Source: Candidatus Burkholderia verschuerenii (GTDB lineage: Bacteria; Pseudomonadota; Gammaproteobacteria; Burkholderiales; Burkholderiaceae). From it: 49,806 bases of DNA. Location of the stretch: positions 1 through 49,806 of the forward strand of contig NZ_LFJJ01000016.1 of assembly GCF_001189365.1 (NCBI RefSeq), written 5' to 3'. The number at the start of each line of letters is the position of its first letter. Position 1 is the first letter of the stretch. This document shows positions 35,870 through 45,225 of the stretch, piece by piece. Under the pieces are notes generated by a model. It did no database searches. It was not told where the DNA came from and saw only the letters and a list, made by a program, of their open reading frames with translations. Made by a program: the position numbers and the translations under genes.

Positions 35870-36748
35870 TCAAAGCGATTGCGCCGAAAACGTATCGCAC
35901 TGACGCACGTCACCAGTCGACAGCCCGCGACGCAACCAGCGCTGACGCTGCGCGCTCGTGCCATGCGTAAACGCTTCGGGCACTACACGTCCTTGAGATT
36001 GCTGCTGCAGCCGATCATCGCCGATGGCCGCCGCCGCGTTCAGCCCTTGCTCGAAATCGCCCGGCTCGATCAGCTTGGCGTTATCGCGCTGCGCGACCGC
36101 CGCCCACACGCCCGCGAAGCAATTCGCCTGCAACTCGACGCGCACCGACAGCGCATTCGCCTGCTCGCGCGACATGCGCGAGCGCGCCTGATCGACCTTG
36201 TCCATGATGCCGAGCACGTTCTGCACGTGATGCCCCACTTCATGGGCGATCACATACGCTTGCGCGAAGTCGCCGCCCGCGCCGAAGCGGTCGCGCAATT
36301 CGCGGTAGAACGAAAGATCGATATACACCTTGCGGTCGTTGGGACAGTAGAACGGACCCATCGCGGTTTGTCCCACGCCGCACGCGGTCTGCGTGCCGCC
36401 GGAGAACATCACCAGTTTCGGCGCCGGATAATCCTGATTGAACTGCGCGCGGAAGATGTGCTGCCAGGTGCGCTCGGTATTGCCGAGCACGCGACGCACG
36501 AACACCGCGCCGGCATCCTGCGCGGGCGGGCCGTTCTGAGGCGCGGCTTGCTGTTGCGGCGCGCTCTGCTGAAGCACCTGCGCACCGTTGATGATCGTCA
36601 TCGGATTGATGCCGAAGAAATACGAGGCCGCCAGCGCCACGACGATCGTGCCGATGCCGATCGATCCGCCGCCCATGCGAAATCCACCCCCGCCTCCGCC
36701 GCGCCGATCTTCTACGTTCTGACTTTCCGCTTCGTCGTCGAGGCGCAT
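35870..36748 (-). CDS. Neutral zinc metallopeptidase (YpfJ family)
   Basis: A 292-residue predicted membrane-anchored metalloprotease. A glycine-rich cytoplasmic start (RRGGGGGGFRMGGG) precedes one transmembrane helix (about residues 30-48), then a periplasmic Gln-rich linker and the protease domain. The zinc motif is HEVGHH in YVIAHEVGHHVQNVLG, with a later Glu in VELQANCFAGVWA as the probable third ligand; YPAPKLVMFSGGTQTACG is typical of the family. Length and frame are normal. Biological targets are unknown. Confidence 0.9.
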   Translation of the reverse strand: MRLDDEAESQNVEDRRGGGGGGFRMGGGSIGIGTIVVALAASYFFGINPMTIINGAQVLQQSAPQQQAAPQNGPPAQDAGAVFVRRVLGNTERTWQHIFRAQFNQDYPAPKLVMFSGGTQTACGVGQTAMGPFYCPNDRKVYIDLSFYRELRDRFGAGGDFAQAYVIAHEVGHHVQNVLGIMDKVDQARSRMSREQANALSVRVELQANCFAGVWAAVAQRDNAKLIEPGDFEQGLNAAAAIGDDRLQQQSQGRVVPEAFTHGTSAQRQRWLRRGLSTGDVRQCDTFSAQSL

Positions 36749-37149
36749 GGTGTTCTCCGCTTGGATCGCGCTATGTCGCGCGTAAAGTCATTATGGTACT
36801 TGCGCGCCCTCGTCGTCTCGCGACTTTCGAGCGTCAAACTTCGTTCGACCGACGCGCTCGCGCCTGCGACAACATGCCGTGACGCAGTGCGGTCGATTGT
36901 CGCAAAAACCGGTCCGCATACGCCCGTCACAACTGCGCGCGCCATGCCGAAAACATCGGCATATCAAGCCTCTGACGACGATAAGCCCTTGAAACTGCGG
37001 CATTTGCGCGCAACGCGCATCCTCTGACGCAGCGCAACACGCTTCCTGAAATAGGACTAATCTTCGGACCGTCACGAGTCTGATTTTTATCAAAAAGGAC
37101 CTGGCGGTCCTGCCGGCTCGTGCGCGTGAATTTCAAAGCAGAAGTCATC
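36749..37149. other. Intergenic region upstream of cydA
   Basis: A 401-base divergent region. The ORFs in it are not credible. It holds the FNR-like box listed separately; nothing else is recognised. Confidence 0.5.
37080..37093. promoter_or_regulatory. FNR/ANR-like box upstream of cydAB
   Basis: CTGAT-TTTT-ATCAA matches nine of ten positions of the FNR consensus TTGAT-N4-ATCAA. It is centred about 63 bases before the cydA start codon. Oxygen-responsive control of a bd oxidase by an FNR-type regulator is well known. Confidence 0.6.
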
Positions 37150-38553
37150 ATGCATACGACCACCCAAGCACTCGATCTGGCGCGCATCCAGTTCGCGTTC
37201 ACCGTGTCTTTTCATATCATCTTTCCCGAGCTTTCGATCGGGCTGGCGAGCTTCATCGCCGTGCTCGAAGGCGCGTGGCTCAAGATCGGCAAACCGGTCT
37301 ACAAGGAACTGTGTCTGTTCTGGTCGAAGGTCTTCGCCGTCGCGTTCGGCATGGGCGTCGTGTCGGGCCTCGTGATGGCCTACGAATTCGGCACCAACTG
37401 GGGCGGCTTCTCCAGTTTCGCCGGTCCGGTCACCGGTCCGCTTCTCACGTACGAAGTGATGACCGCGTTCTTCCTCGAAGCGGGCTTCCTCGGCATCATG
37501 CTGTTCGGCTGGAACAAGGTCGGCCCGAAGGCGCACTTCGGCGCGACGCTGATGGTCGCCATCGGCACGCTGATCTCGACTTTCTGGATTCTCGCGTCGA
37601 ATAGCTGGATGCAGACGCCGCAGGGCTTTCGCATCGAAGGCGATCATGTGGTGCCGGTCGACTGGTTCAAGATCATCTTCAATCCGTCGTTTCCGTACCG
37701 GCTCGCGCATATGGCGATTGCGGCGTTTATCGTCGCGGCGCTGGTGGTGGCGGCGACGGGCGCGTGGCATCTGCTGAAGGGCCGGCGCGATCCGGCCATC
37801 CGCAAGACGTTTTCGATGGCGCTCTGGCTGTTGCTCGCGCTGACGCCGATTCAGGCGCTCGTCGGCGATGCGCACGGCCTCAACACGCGCGAGTATCAGC
37901 CGGCGAAGATCGCGGCGATCGAAGGTCTGTGGGACACGGAGAAAGGCGGCACCGCGCTGAACCTGTTCGGCATTCCCGACATGGACGCCGAAACCACGAA
38001 GTACGCGATCAAGGTGCCGCATCTCGGCAGCGTGATCCTCACGCATAGCTGGGACGGCGAGATTCGCGGCCTCAAATCGTTCCCGAAGGAAGACCGGCCG
38101 AATTCGACGCTGATCTTCTTCACCTTCCGCATCATGGCCGGCCTCGGCGTGCTGATGATCGTGATGTCGATCGCGGGATGGTGGCTGCATCGGCGGCGCA
38201 AGCTGTTCGACGCGCGCTGATTTCATCGCTTCGTGTTGTGCATGGGGCCGAGCGGTTTCGTCACGCTGCTGGCGGGCTGGATCACGACCGAAGCCGGCCG
38301 TCAGCCGTGGGTCGTCTACGGCGTGATGCGCACGGCCGATGCCGTGTCGCCCGTCACCGCGCAGCAGGTCGGCGTGTCGCTGATGGCGTTCGTGATCGTC
38401 TACAGCATCGTGTTCGGCACGGGCATCTACTACCTGTTGAAGCTGCTGCGTCACGAGCCCGCGCTGCCGGGTTCGCACACGGAAGCGCCGACGTTGCCGG
38501 GCGGCGCGCATCGTCCGCTCGGCGTGCCGGGTCAATCGATCGAGGGAGCGTAA
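37150..38553 (+). pseudogene. cydA: Cytochrome bd-type quinol oxidase subunit I (CioA type) with an in-frame TGA
   Basis: Subunit I of a bd oxidase, which oxidises quinol and reduces oxygen to water. Family marks: ALDLARIQFAFTVSFHIIFP with the heme ligand His, the short Q-loop of the cyanide-insensitive (Cio) type, and heme His in FPYRLAHMAI. The frame is open to LFDAR, then TGA at 38218-38220, then the same frame continues with FHRFVLCMGPSGFVTLLAGW and YGVMRTADAV to the proper stop at 38553. A conserved Trp is expected at the TGA, so a single TGG to TGA change is likely. The truncated product lacks the last membrane helices. ATG 37150 is preferred over GTG 37120. An FNR-like box lies upstream; cydB follows after five bases. 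Confidence 0.9.
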
Positions 38554-38558
38554 GCGCT

Positions 38559-39560
38559 ATGGATCTCACTGTCGCCTGGGCCGCGATCATCGCGTTGGGC
38601 CTGTTCATGTACGTCGTGCTCGATGGCTTCGATCTTGGCATCGGCATTCTCTTTCCGTTTATCCCCGACCAGCACGATCGCGACGTGATGATGAACACCG
38701 TCGCGCCCGTCTGGGACGGCAACGAAACCTGGCTCGTGCTCGGCGGCGCGGCGCTGTTCGCCGCGTTTCCGATGGTCTATTCGACCGTGCTGTCCGCGCT
38801 TTATCTGCCGCTCGTGCTGATGCTCGTGTGCCTGATTTTTCGCGGCGTGTCGTTCGAAATCCGCGCGAAGGCGCAGCGCACCAAGCATCTGTGGGACCTC
38901 GCGTTCATCGGCGGATCGGCGGGCGCGACGTTCTTTCAGGGCGTGGCGCTGGGCGCGTTCCTCGAAGGCATTCCGGTGACCGACGGCCGCTTTTCCGGCG
39001 ATGCCTTCGGCTGGTTCACGCCCTTCGCGATCTTCACGGGCGGCGCGCTGGTTGTGACCTACGCGCTGCTCGGCGCATGCTGGCTTATCGCGAAGACCGA
39101 AGGCGATTTGCAGCGGCGGATGTATCGCGTGGTGTGGCCGCTGACGGTGCTGCAACTCGCGACGATTCTCGTCGTCAGCATCTGGACGCCGTTGCACGAT
39201 GCGGGCATCGCGTCGCGCTGGTTTGATTCGCCGTGGTTCTATCGGATGCTGCCCGCGCCGGTTCTGGTCGCCGCGTTCGCGTGGACGATGCGCCGGTCGA
39301 TCGCGTCGCGGCATGAGAAGCGGCCGTTCGCGGTGGCGCTGGGATTCGTGCTGCTCGGTTATCTCGGGCTCGTCGCGAGCATTTCGCCGCACGAGATTTT
39401 TCCGGGCGTGTCGCTGTGGGATGCCGCCACGCCGCGTTCGAGCCAGCTATTCACGATCGTGGGCGCGGCGGTGATTCTGCCGGTGATCATCGCGTACACG
39501 ACGTTCGGCTATTGGGTATTCAGAGGAAAGGTGCGTCATGGCGAACATCACTACCACTGA
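38559..39560 (+). CDS. cydB: Cytochrome bd-type quinol oxidase subunit II (CioB type)
   Basis: A 333-residue membrane subunit with about eight helices. The N-terminal VLDGFDLGIGILFPF, NTVAPVWDGNETWLVLGGAA and FRGVSFEIRAK are family-diagnostic; the C-terminal VSLWDAATPRSSQ is also typical. It stabilises the di-heme site in subunit I. The gene itself is intact and starts five bases after the cydA stop; a DUF2474 gene overlaps its 3' end. With cydA interrupted, a functional oxidase depends on readthrough or on the TGA being an error. Confidence 0.93.
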   Translation: MDLTVAWAAIIALGLFMYVVLDGFDLGIGILFPFIPDQHDRDVMMNTVAPVWDGNETWLVLGGAALFAAFPMVYSTVLSALYLPLVLMLVCLIFRGVSFEIRAKAQRTKHLWDLAFIGGSAGATFFQGVALGAFLEGIPVTDGRFSGDAFGWFTPFAIFTGGALVVTYALLGACWLIAKTEGDLQRRMYRVVWPLTVLQLATILVVSIWTPLHDAGIASRWFDSPWFYRMLPAPVLVAAFAWTMRRSIASRHEKRPFAVALGFVLLGYLGLVASISPHEIFPGVSLWDAATPRSSQLFTIVGAAVILPVIIAYTTFGYWVFRGKVRHGEHHYH

Positions 39561-39675
39561 TCGCGCGAAGAAGCTGTTCTGGTTCGTCGCGCTGTGGTTC
39601 GCCGGTGTCGGCGGCGCGATGCTGCTGGCGCTGCCGTTCAAGTTGCTGATCAAGCTGGGCGCGGGGATTCATTAG
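39538..39675 (+). CDS. DUF2474 small membrane protein of the bd oxidase operon
   Basis: A 45-residue protein (MANITTTDRAKKLFWFVALW onward) with one membrane helix and a short C-terminus ending GAGIH. It overlaps cydB by 23 bases in another frame, as is usual for the DUF2474/CydX-like subunits that accompany CioAB-type oxidases and help assembly or stability. No other reading fits this DNA better. Confidence 0.8.
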   Translation: MANITTTDRAKKLFWFVALWFAGVGGAMLLALPFKLLIKLGAGIH

Positions 39676-39699
39676 CCCACGCCCGAAACGGCGCGCGGC

Positions 39700-40752
39700 T
39701 TAAAACACCGCCGCCGCAATCCCTCCGGCGACGATACCGAAAATCACCACCGACACCGCCACGAACGTCAGCACCTTCGCCGGGAACGACTTCGCGAGCA
39801 TCGCGAGTGACGGCAGGCTGACGGACGGCAAGGTCATCAGCAGCGCGCCCGCCGGGCCCGCCGCCATGCCGAGCGACAGCATCGCCTGAATGATGGGCAC
39901 TTCGCCCGCCGTCGGAATCACGAACAGCATGCCGGCGACCGCGAACGCCGCGATCCACAGCGCGCTATTGCCGATGTCCGGTCCGATATGCGGAAACAGC
40001 CACGCACGCGCCGCGCCGCGCAGCAGCACGAGCACGATGTACTCGGGAATCAGGCGCAGGCTCATCTTGCCGAGCAGCTTGATCCAGCGCGCGAACGCGG
40101 TGCCCGGATCGTCCTCGTCGACGAGCTTCGCCACCGCCGCCCGCGATGCCGCCGCCTGCGCCGGCGTCACCATCCGGTTGATCGCGAAGCCCAGGCCGAA
40201 CACCATCAGCACGCCGAGCACGACGCGCAAGCCCGTCCATTCCCAGCCGAGCACGAAGCCCATGAAAATCAGCGTCGCCGGATTGAGCACCGTGTTGCCG
40301 AGCCAGAACGCGACCGCCGCGCCCGGCGCGGCTTCACGCGCGCGCAGGCCCGCGACGACCGGCGCCGCGCAGCAAGTGCACATCATGCCGGGCAAGGACA
40401 TCAGCCCGCCGTTCACGACGCTGCCAAAGTTGTGCTCGCCGAGCGCACGCGCGACCCAGCGCGGCGGAATCAGCGCCTGCACGGCCGATCCCAGCAGCAG
40501 GCCAAGCACCATCGCCTGCCAGATGGCCTTACCGTAGGCAAGCGCGTAATCGAGCGCGGCCTGCCACGACGCGGCGGGCGCGCTCGATGCCGTGCCCATC
40601 AAAATCGATTTGCCGATGGAATGCTGGCTGGCCGCGACGAACGCGCGGTTGTAGTACGGAAACCATTTCACGTAGAACAGTCCGGCGACTGCGATCAGCA
40701 GAAATACGATCCAGCCGAGCGCGACGCGTGGTTGTCGAAGCGTGTTGTTCAT
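39700..40752 (-). CDS. UPF0718/DUF318 family permease
   Basis: A 350-residue integral membrane protein of the predicted permease family UPF0718. About nine helices; conserved GLMSLPGMMCTCCAAPVVAG with paired cysteines and PTAGEVPIIQAM are family marks. Some members are proposed to transport arsenite or other metalloids, but the substrate is not established. ATG 40752 fits the family N-terminus; the ORF can be read up to 40854 without similarity. It is followed by the convergent bd oxidase operon and lies 31 bases downstream of mnmH on the same strand, so the two may be cotranscribed. Confidence 0.85.
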   Translation of the reverse strand: MNNTLRQPRVALGWIVFLLIAVAGLFYVKWFPYYNRAFVAASQHSIGKSILMGTASSAPAASWQAALDYALAYGKAIWQAMVLGLLLGSAVQALIPPRWVARALGEHNFGSVVNGGLMSLPGMMCTCCAAPVVAGLRAREAAPGAAVAFWLGNTVLNPATLIFMGFVLGWEWTGLRVVLGVLMVFGLGFAINRMVTPAQAAASRAAVAKLVDEDDPGTAFARWIKLLGKMSLRLIPEYIVLVLLRGAARAWLFPHIGPDIGNSALWIAAFAVAGMLFVIPTAGEVPIIQAMLSLGMAAGPAGALLMTLPSVSLPSLAMLAKSFPAKVLTFVAVSVVIFGIVAGGIAAAVF

Positions 40753-40783
40753 ATCGTTCGTTGCTTGAATAAAAAAGAAATCG

Positions 40784-41881
40784 TCAGCCGAGCGCGGGGC
40801 TCGTCTCGTCCAGTTGCGCGAGCAGCGCACGGGCCTGATCGAGGCTGTCGGCATCGTTCGGGCGGAACAGCATGGGCGTCGCGCGTGGCAGATTCGTGTA
40901 AAGCTCGCGGCTGCTGCGCGCGTAGGCCGGATCGTAATGCCTGTCGATCAGCTCGCCCGACAGTTCCGCGCGCTTGTCATCGTCGATCAGCCGATGCCAC
41001 TGCGCCACGCGCTCCCGGCTATGCAACCCGACGAGCTTCGACAATTGCGCCTTGAAGAACGCCGGATCGTCGAACAGATGCCCGTAGTCCTGCAACAGAA
41101 ACGCGATGCGATCTTCGCGACGCGCCGCGACTTCCACGCACGCCGCCGTGTGCAGGCTGTGCAGCAGTGCATCGGGCGTGGTGATCGAGCCGATGCGACG
41201 TCCTTCCGCTTCCGCGAACACCAGACGCGCCGCATCGAAACGCGCGAGCTCGGCGACGAGCGCGGAATCGAACGCTTTCTGCGACGGCTGCGCATGTCCC
41301 GGCACGCCGCCCAGCAGCGACCCGCGATGCGCCGCGATCCCTTCGAGGTCCAGCACCTGCGCGCCCGCTGCGCCCAGCGCGTGCAGAAGCCGCGTCTTGC
41401 CGCTGCCCGTGTGGCCGACCAGCACGACGTATCGGAAGCGGCGCGGCAAAGTCGTGAGTTGGTCGAGCACGTCGCGCCGATAGGTCTTGTAGCCGCCTTC
41501 GAGCTGGCGCGCCTGCCAGCCGATCATGTTCATCATCGTGGTCATCGAGCCGGAGCGCTTGCCGCCGCGCCAGCAATAGATGAGCGGACGCCAGTTGCGC
41601 GGCTTGCCCGCGAACAACGTATCCAGATGATGCGCGATATTGTGCGCCGCCATCGCCGCGCCCACACGCGTGGCCTCGAACGGCGACACCTGCTTGTACA
41701 TCGTGCCGACGATGACGCGCTCCTCGTTGCTGAGCACGGGCGCGTTGATCGCGCCGGGAATGTGGTCTTCGGCGAATTCGAGCGGCGTGTGGACGTCGAC
41801 GATTTCGTCGAAATCGGCCAGGCGATCGAGAGGAGCAAGCAGGTTTTTCACGGAAAAGGGGCAGACGGACAGAAACGGCAT
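40784..41881 (-). CDS. mnmH: tRNA 2-selenouridine synthase (MnmH/SelU)
   Basis: A 365-residue enzyme that replaces sulfur by selenium in 2-thiouridine of tRNAs for Lys, Glu and Gln, through a geranylated intermediate. The N-terminal rhodanese domain begins DVHTPLEFAEDHIPGAIN and carries the catalytic Cys in YCWRGGKRSGSM. A P-loop follows (VGHTGSGKTRLL), then the C-terminal domain with EAEGRRIGS. Length is normal and the frame intact. It needs selenophosphate from SelD, whose gene is not in the window. Confidence 0.92.
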   Translation of the reverse strand: MPFLSVCPFSVKNLLAPLDRLADFDEIVDVHTPLEFAEDHIPGAINAPVLSNEERVIVGTMYKQVSPFEATRVGAAMAAHNIAHHLDTLFAGKPRNWRPLIYCWRGGKRSGSMTTMMNMIGWQARQLEGGYKTYRRDVLDQLTTLPRRFRYVVLVGHTGSGKTRLLHALGAAGAQVLDLEGIAAHRGSLLGGVPGHAQPSQKAFDSALVAELARFDAARLVFAEAEGRRIGSITTPDALLHSLHTAACVEVAARREDRIAFLLQDYGHLFDDPAFFKAQLSKLVGLHSRERVAQWHRLIDDDKRAELSGELIDRHYDPAYARSSRELYTNLPRATPMLFRPNDADSLDQARALLAQLDETSPALG

Positions 41882-42008
41882 CGCAGCCAACGAAAAATTA
41901 TCGCATGGAGATGAAATTCGGCGTTGACGCGCATTTTTGGCGCGCGCGACGCCCCGCGCGCGGAGCGGTCAAAGTGCAGGCATCGATGCCCGACGCGAGG
42001 GAACTACG

Positions 42009-43363
42009 ATGGCCTTCCAGGAAACGATCGGCGCGCGCCGCTACCGCTTCGACGATCTGAAGACGCTGCTCGCCCGCGCCGCTCCGGCGACGAGCTCGCG
42101 GGCATCGCGGCCGCCACGGAAGAGGAACGCGTCGCCGCGAAAATGGCGCTCGCGCAGGTGCCGCTGCGCACCTTTCTCGACGAAGCGCTGATTCCCTACT
42201 AAGACGACGAAGTCACGCGCCTGATCGTCGATAGCCATTCGGCCGAGGCCTTCGCGCCGATCGCGCATCTGACGGTCGGCGAATTCCGCGAATGGCTGCT
42301 CGCCGACACGACCGACACCGCCGCGCTCGAACGCGCGACGGCGGGCATCACGCCGGAAATGGCCGCGGCCGTCTCCAAGCTGATGCGCAATCAGGACCTG
42401 ATCCTCGTCGCGAAAAAGCGTCCGGTGGTCACGCGCTTTCGCATGACCGTGGGCCTGCCGGGACATCTGTCGGTGCGTCTGCAGCCGAATCATCCGACCG
42501 ACGACGCCAAGGGCATCGCCGCCTCGATGCTCTACGGCTGCGGCGATGCGGTCATCGGCATCAATCCGGCATCGGATTCGCCGGCCGCCATCGGCACGCT
42601 GCTGACGATGATGGACGACTTCCGCCAGCGCTACGACGTGCCGATGCAATCCTGCGTGCTGACGCACGTCACCAACACGCTCGCGGCCATCGAGCAAGGC
42701 GCGCCGGTCGATCTCGTGTTTCAGTCGATCACGGACACCGAGCGCACCAACGCGAGCTTCGGCGTGACGCTCGCGCTGCTCGAAGAAGCGCACGATGCCG
42801 CGCAATCGCTCAAGCGCGGCACCGTCGGCGACAACGTGATGTACTTCGAGACCGGTCAGGGCAGCGCGCTGTCGGCGAACGCGCATCACGGCGTCGATCA
42901 GCAAACCTGCGAGGCGCGCGCGTACGCGGTCGCGCGGCGCTTTCAGCCGCTGCTGACGAATACGGTGGTTGGTTTCATCGGCCCGGAATATCTGTACGAC
43001 GGCAAGCAGATCATGCGCGCGGGGCTCGAGGATCACTTCTGCGGCAAGCTGCTCGGCGTGCCGATGGGCGTCGACGTCTGCTATACGAATCACGCCGAAG
43101 CCGATCAGGACGATATGGACACGCTTCTGACGATGCTCGGTGTGGCGAACGTCAACTTCATCATGGGCGTGCCCGGCGCGGACGACGTGATGCTCAACTA
43201 ACAGAGCACGTCCTTTCACGATGCGCTCTATATCCGCCGCGTGCTCGATCTGAAGCGCGCGCCCGAATTCGAAGCGTGGCTCGCGAAAATGCGCGTCACC
43301 GATGGCGCGGGCACGTTGCTCGCGCCAGCCGCGCAACCCTTGCTCGAATGGATCGACGCATGA
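42009..43363 (+). pseudogene. eutB: Ethanolamine ammonia-lyase large subunit, one frameshift and two nonsense codons
   Basis: B12-dependent ethanolamine ammonia-lyase heavy chain, splitting ethanolamine to acetaldehyde and ammonia. Most of the family sequence is here: VGLPGHLSVRLQPNHPTDD, YFETGQGSALSANAHHG with the active-site Glu, VGFIGPEYLYDGKQIMRAGL and MGVDVCYTNHAEADQ. Lesions: frameshift near 42085 (after MAFQETIGARRYRF); TAA at 42200-42202 where LIPYEDDEV is expected (Glu to stop); TAA at 43199-43201 where MLNYQSTSFHD is expected (Tyr to stop). The true stop at 43361-43363 overlaps the eutC start. Two nonsense codons in otherwise conserved sequence mark a real pseudogene rather than read error. 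Confidence 0.93.
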
Positions 43364-44145
43364 CAAACGCCGACCCGTGGGACGCGCTTCGGCGCTTCAC
43401 GAACGCACGCATCGCGCTGGGGCGCACGGGCAATAGCCTGCCGACCGCGCCGCTGCTCGCGTTCCAGCTCGCGCATGCGCAGGCGCGCGACGCCGTGCAC
43501 GAACCGCTCGACACCGCCGCGCTCGCCGACGCGCTGCATGCCGCAGGCTTCGAGACGCTCGATGCCGCGAGCGCCGCGCCCGATCGCGATCACTATCTGC
43601 GTCGCCCGGATCTGGGCCGCGACCTCGATGACGACAGCGCGCAACGGCTCGCCGACTATGCGGCCGCGCAGCGCGACGAACCGGACGTCGTGTTCGCCGC
43701 CGCCGATGGCTTGTCCGCGTTCGCCGTGCAGCGTCATGTCGTGCCGCTGATCACGCGCGTGCGCGCGAAGCTCGATGGCTGGCGCATCGCGCCCGTCGTC
43801 ATGGCGAAGCAGGCGCGCGTCGCGCTGGGCGATCGCATCGGCGAATCGTTGCGGGCGAAGCTGGTCGTGGTATTGATAGGTGAGCGGCCCGGGCTCAGTT
43901 CGCCCGACAGCCTCGGCCTGTACGTAACGTACGCGCCGCGCGCGGGCCGCAGCGATGCCGAACGCAATTGCATCTCCAACGTGCGGCCCGAAGGACTGTC
44001 TTACGATGCCGCCGCGTTCAAGCTGCATTGGCTGTTGACCGAAGCGCTGCGTCGGCAATTGACGGGCGTCGGGCTGAAGGATCACAGCGGCGCGTTGCCG
44101 GACGAGCGGCCCCATTCTTCCGCGCTGACGCCGCCTGCGATCTAG
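43360..44145 (+). CDS. eutC: Ethanolamine ammonia-lyase small subunit
   Basis: A 261-residue light chain. Family marks are FTNARIALGRTGNSLPTAPLL at the start (17 of these suffice to recognise it), VFAAADGLSAFAVQRH, VVVLIGERPGLSSPDSLG and RAGRSDAERNCISNVRPEGL. It forms the active enzyme only with EutB, together with adenosylcobalamin. The frame is fully open and the length normal. ATG 43360 overlaps the eutB stop (ATGA), so translation was coupled; the stops inside eutB probably now reduce its expression. Without EutB it has no known function, and no eut transporter is adjacent. Confidence 0.93.
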   Translation: MTNADPWDALRRFTNARIALGRTGNSLPTAPLLAFQLAHAQARDAVHEPLDTAALADALHAAGFETLDAASAAPDRDHYLRRPDLGRDLDDDSAQRLADYAAAQRDEPDVVFAAADGLSAFAVQRHVVPLITRVRAKLDGWRIAPVVMAKQARVALGDRIGESLRAKLVVVLIGERPGLSSPDSLGLYVTYAPRAGRSDAERNCISNVRPEGLSYDAAAFKLHWLLTEALRRQLTGVGLKDHSGALPDERPHSSALTPPAI

Positions 44146-44153
44146 TCGTCAAA

Positions 44154-44178
44154 CGAAACGATGCGGGCGATCGTTTCG
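44154..44178 (+). terminator. Hairpin after eutC
   Basis: CGAAACGAT-gcgggcg-ATCGTTTCG, a perfect 9-bp stem nine bases past the eutC stop. No T-run follows, so its termination strength is uncertain. Confidence 0.4.
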
Positions 44179-44242
44179 ATGTGCGAGCACGATAGGCGTT
44201 GCATCGGTTCGAAAACCAGACACAACGTCATAATTATTTCGG

Positions 44243-45212
44243 ATGACGAACATAATGAACACGCTACGCGTCGCCGCCCTGCTCTTGCTTGCGCTCCTTT
44301 CGCGCACGGCGATAGCCGATTACGTGAATTTCCCGAAGACCCCGCCGCTCGCCAATCTCGCCTTTCCCGCCACCCACGATGACGCCGGGACGAGACACGA
44401 CAGTCGGCACGGTACTGCAAAGCGTGCCTCAGAACCCCGGCATGACGGCGAGCATCACGTGTACCGTGCAACAGGCATCGACGGTCAACGGCACGCTCGT
44501 ACCGGGCAATCCGAAAACCTATCAAACCAATGTCCCGGGAATCGGCGTGCGTTTCTACGTCACATCGGGCTATAGCGGCGGATTCGAGCAGGCGCCGATC
44601 ACCAGTTCGTTCAGCAACAGCGGCAGCACCGCGCATTACACGCAGGCGAATCTCGTCGTGACAGGACCGGTCGGGACCGGCACGCTCACCGATCTGCCGA
44701 GCATGACCATCACCTATACGGGTTCGTGCATCACGACGACGAGCACGACGCAGTACCTCACCGCGGGCTCCGCCATCACCGGCACGACGTGCAGCATCGA
44801 CAACTCGAACGTGCAGGTCAAGCTGCCGACGGTCGCGCCCTCCGCGATGCCGAGCGCCGGCTCGACAGCGGGCGATACCGCCTTCACGCTCAACCTGACC
44901 TGCTCGGTCGCCGCCAAGGTCTACGTGACATTGACCGACGCCGTCAACACGGGCAATCGCTCGACTACGCTATCGCTCGATCCGAATTCGGTGGCGGCGG
45001 GCGTCGGCATTCAGGTGTTATTCAACTCGACGCCCGTCGCTTACGGCGCGGATACGTCGGTCGCGGGGAATCAGAATCAGTGGCTGGCGGGCAGCGCGTC
45101 GGCCGGGCCGATGAGCATTCCGCTCGTCGCGCGCTATGTGCGCACGTCGTCGTCGAAGATCACGATGGGCAGGCTCACCGGCAAGGCCACTTTCACGATG
45201 TCTTATCAGTGA
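44243..45212 (+). pseudogene. Fimbrial (type 1 pilus-like) protein, frameshifted
   Basis: A secreted pilus subunit or adhesin-like protein of about 320 residues. Signal peptide in VAALLLLALLSRTAIADYV from ATG 44243 or 44255. After FPKTPPLANLAFPAT the frame slips near 44375 and the protein continues as TPGRDTTVGTVLQSVPQNP. The C-terminal domain has paired cysteines and ends TGKATFTMSYQ, the beta-strand with penultimate Tyr region recognised by chaperones in chaperone-usher pili. No chaperone or usher gene is adjacent, so it is an orphan. Its base composition is a little less GC-rich than neighbours, which may point to transfer. A spore-coat-U assignment was considered but the ending fits the fimbrial family better. 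Confidence 0.7.
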
Positions 45213-45225
45213 GTGGCCAAGGCGC

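Noticed and set aside
38218..38220. TGA in cydA read as selenocysteine
   Set aside because: The position is a conserved Trp, not Cys, and no SECIS-like hairpin is evident right after it; mnmH in the window concerns tRNA selenation only.
37090..38535. 481-codon open frame opposite cydA
   Set aside because: Antisense shadow; His/Arg/Asp-rich and without recognisable motif.
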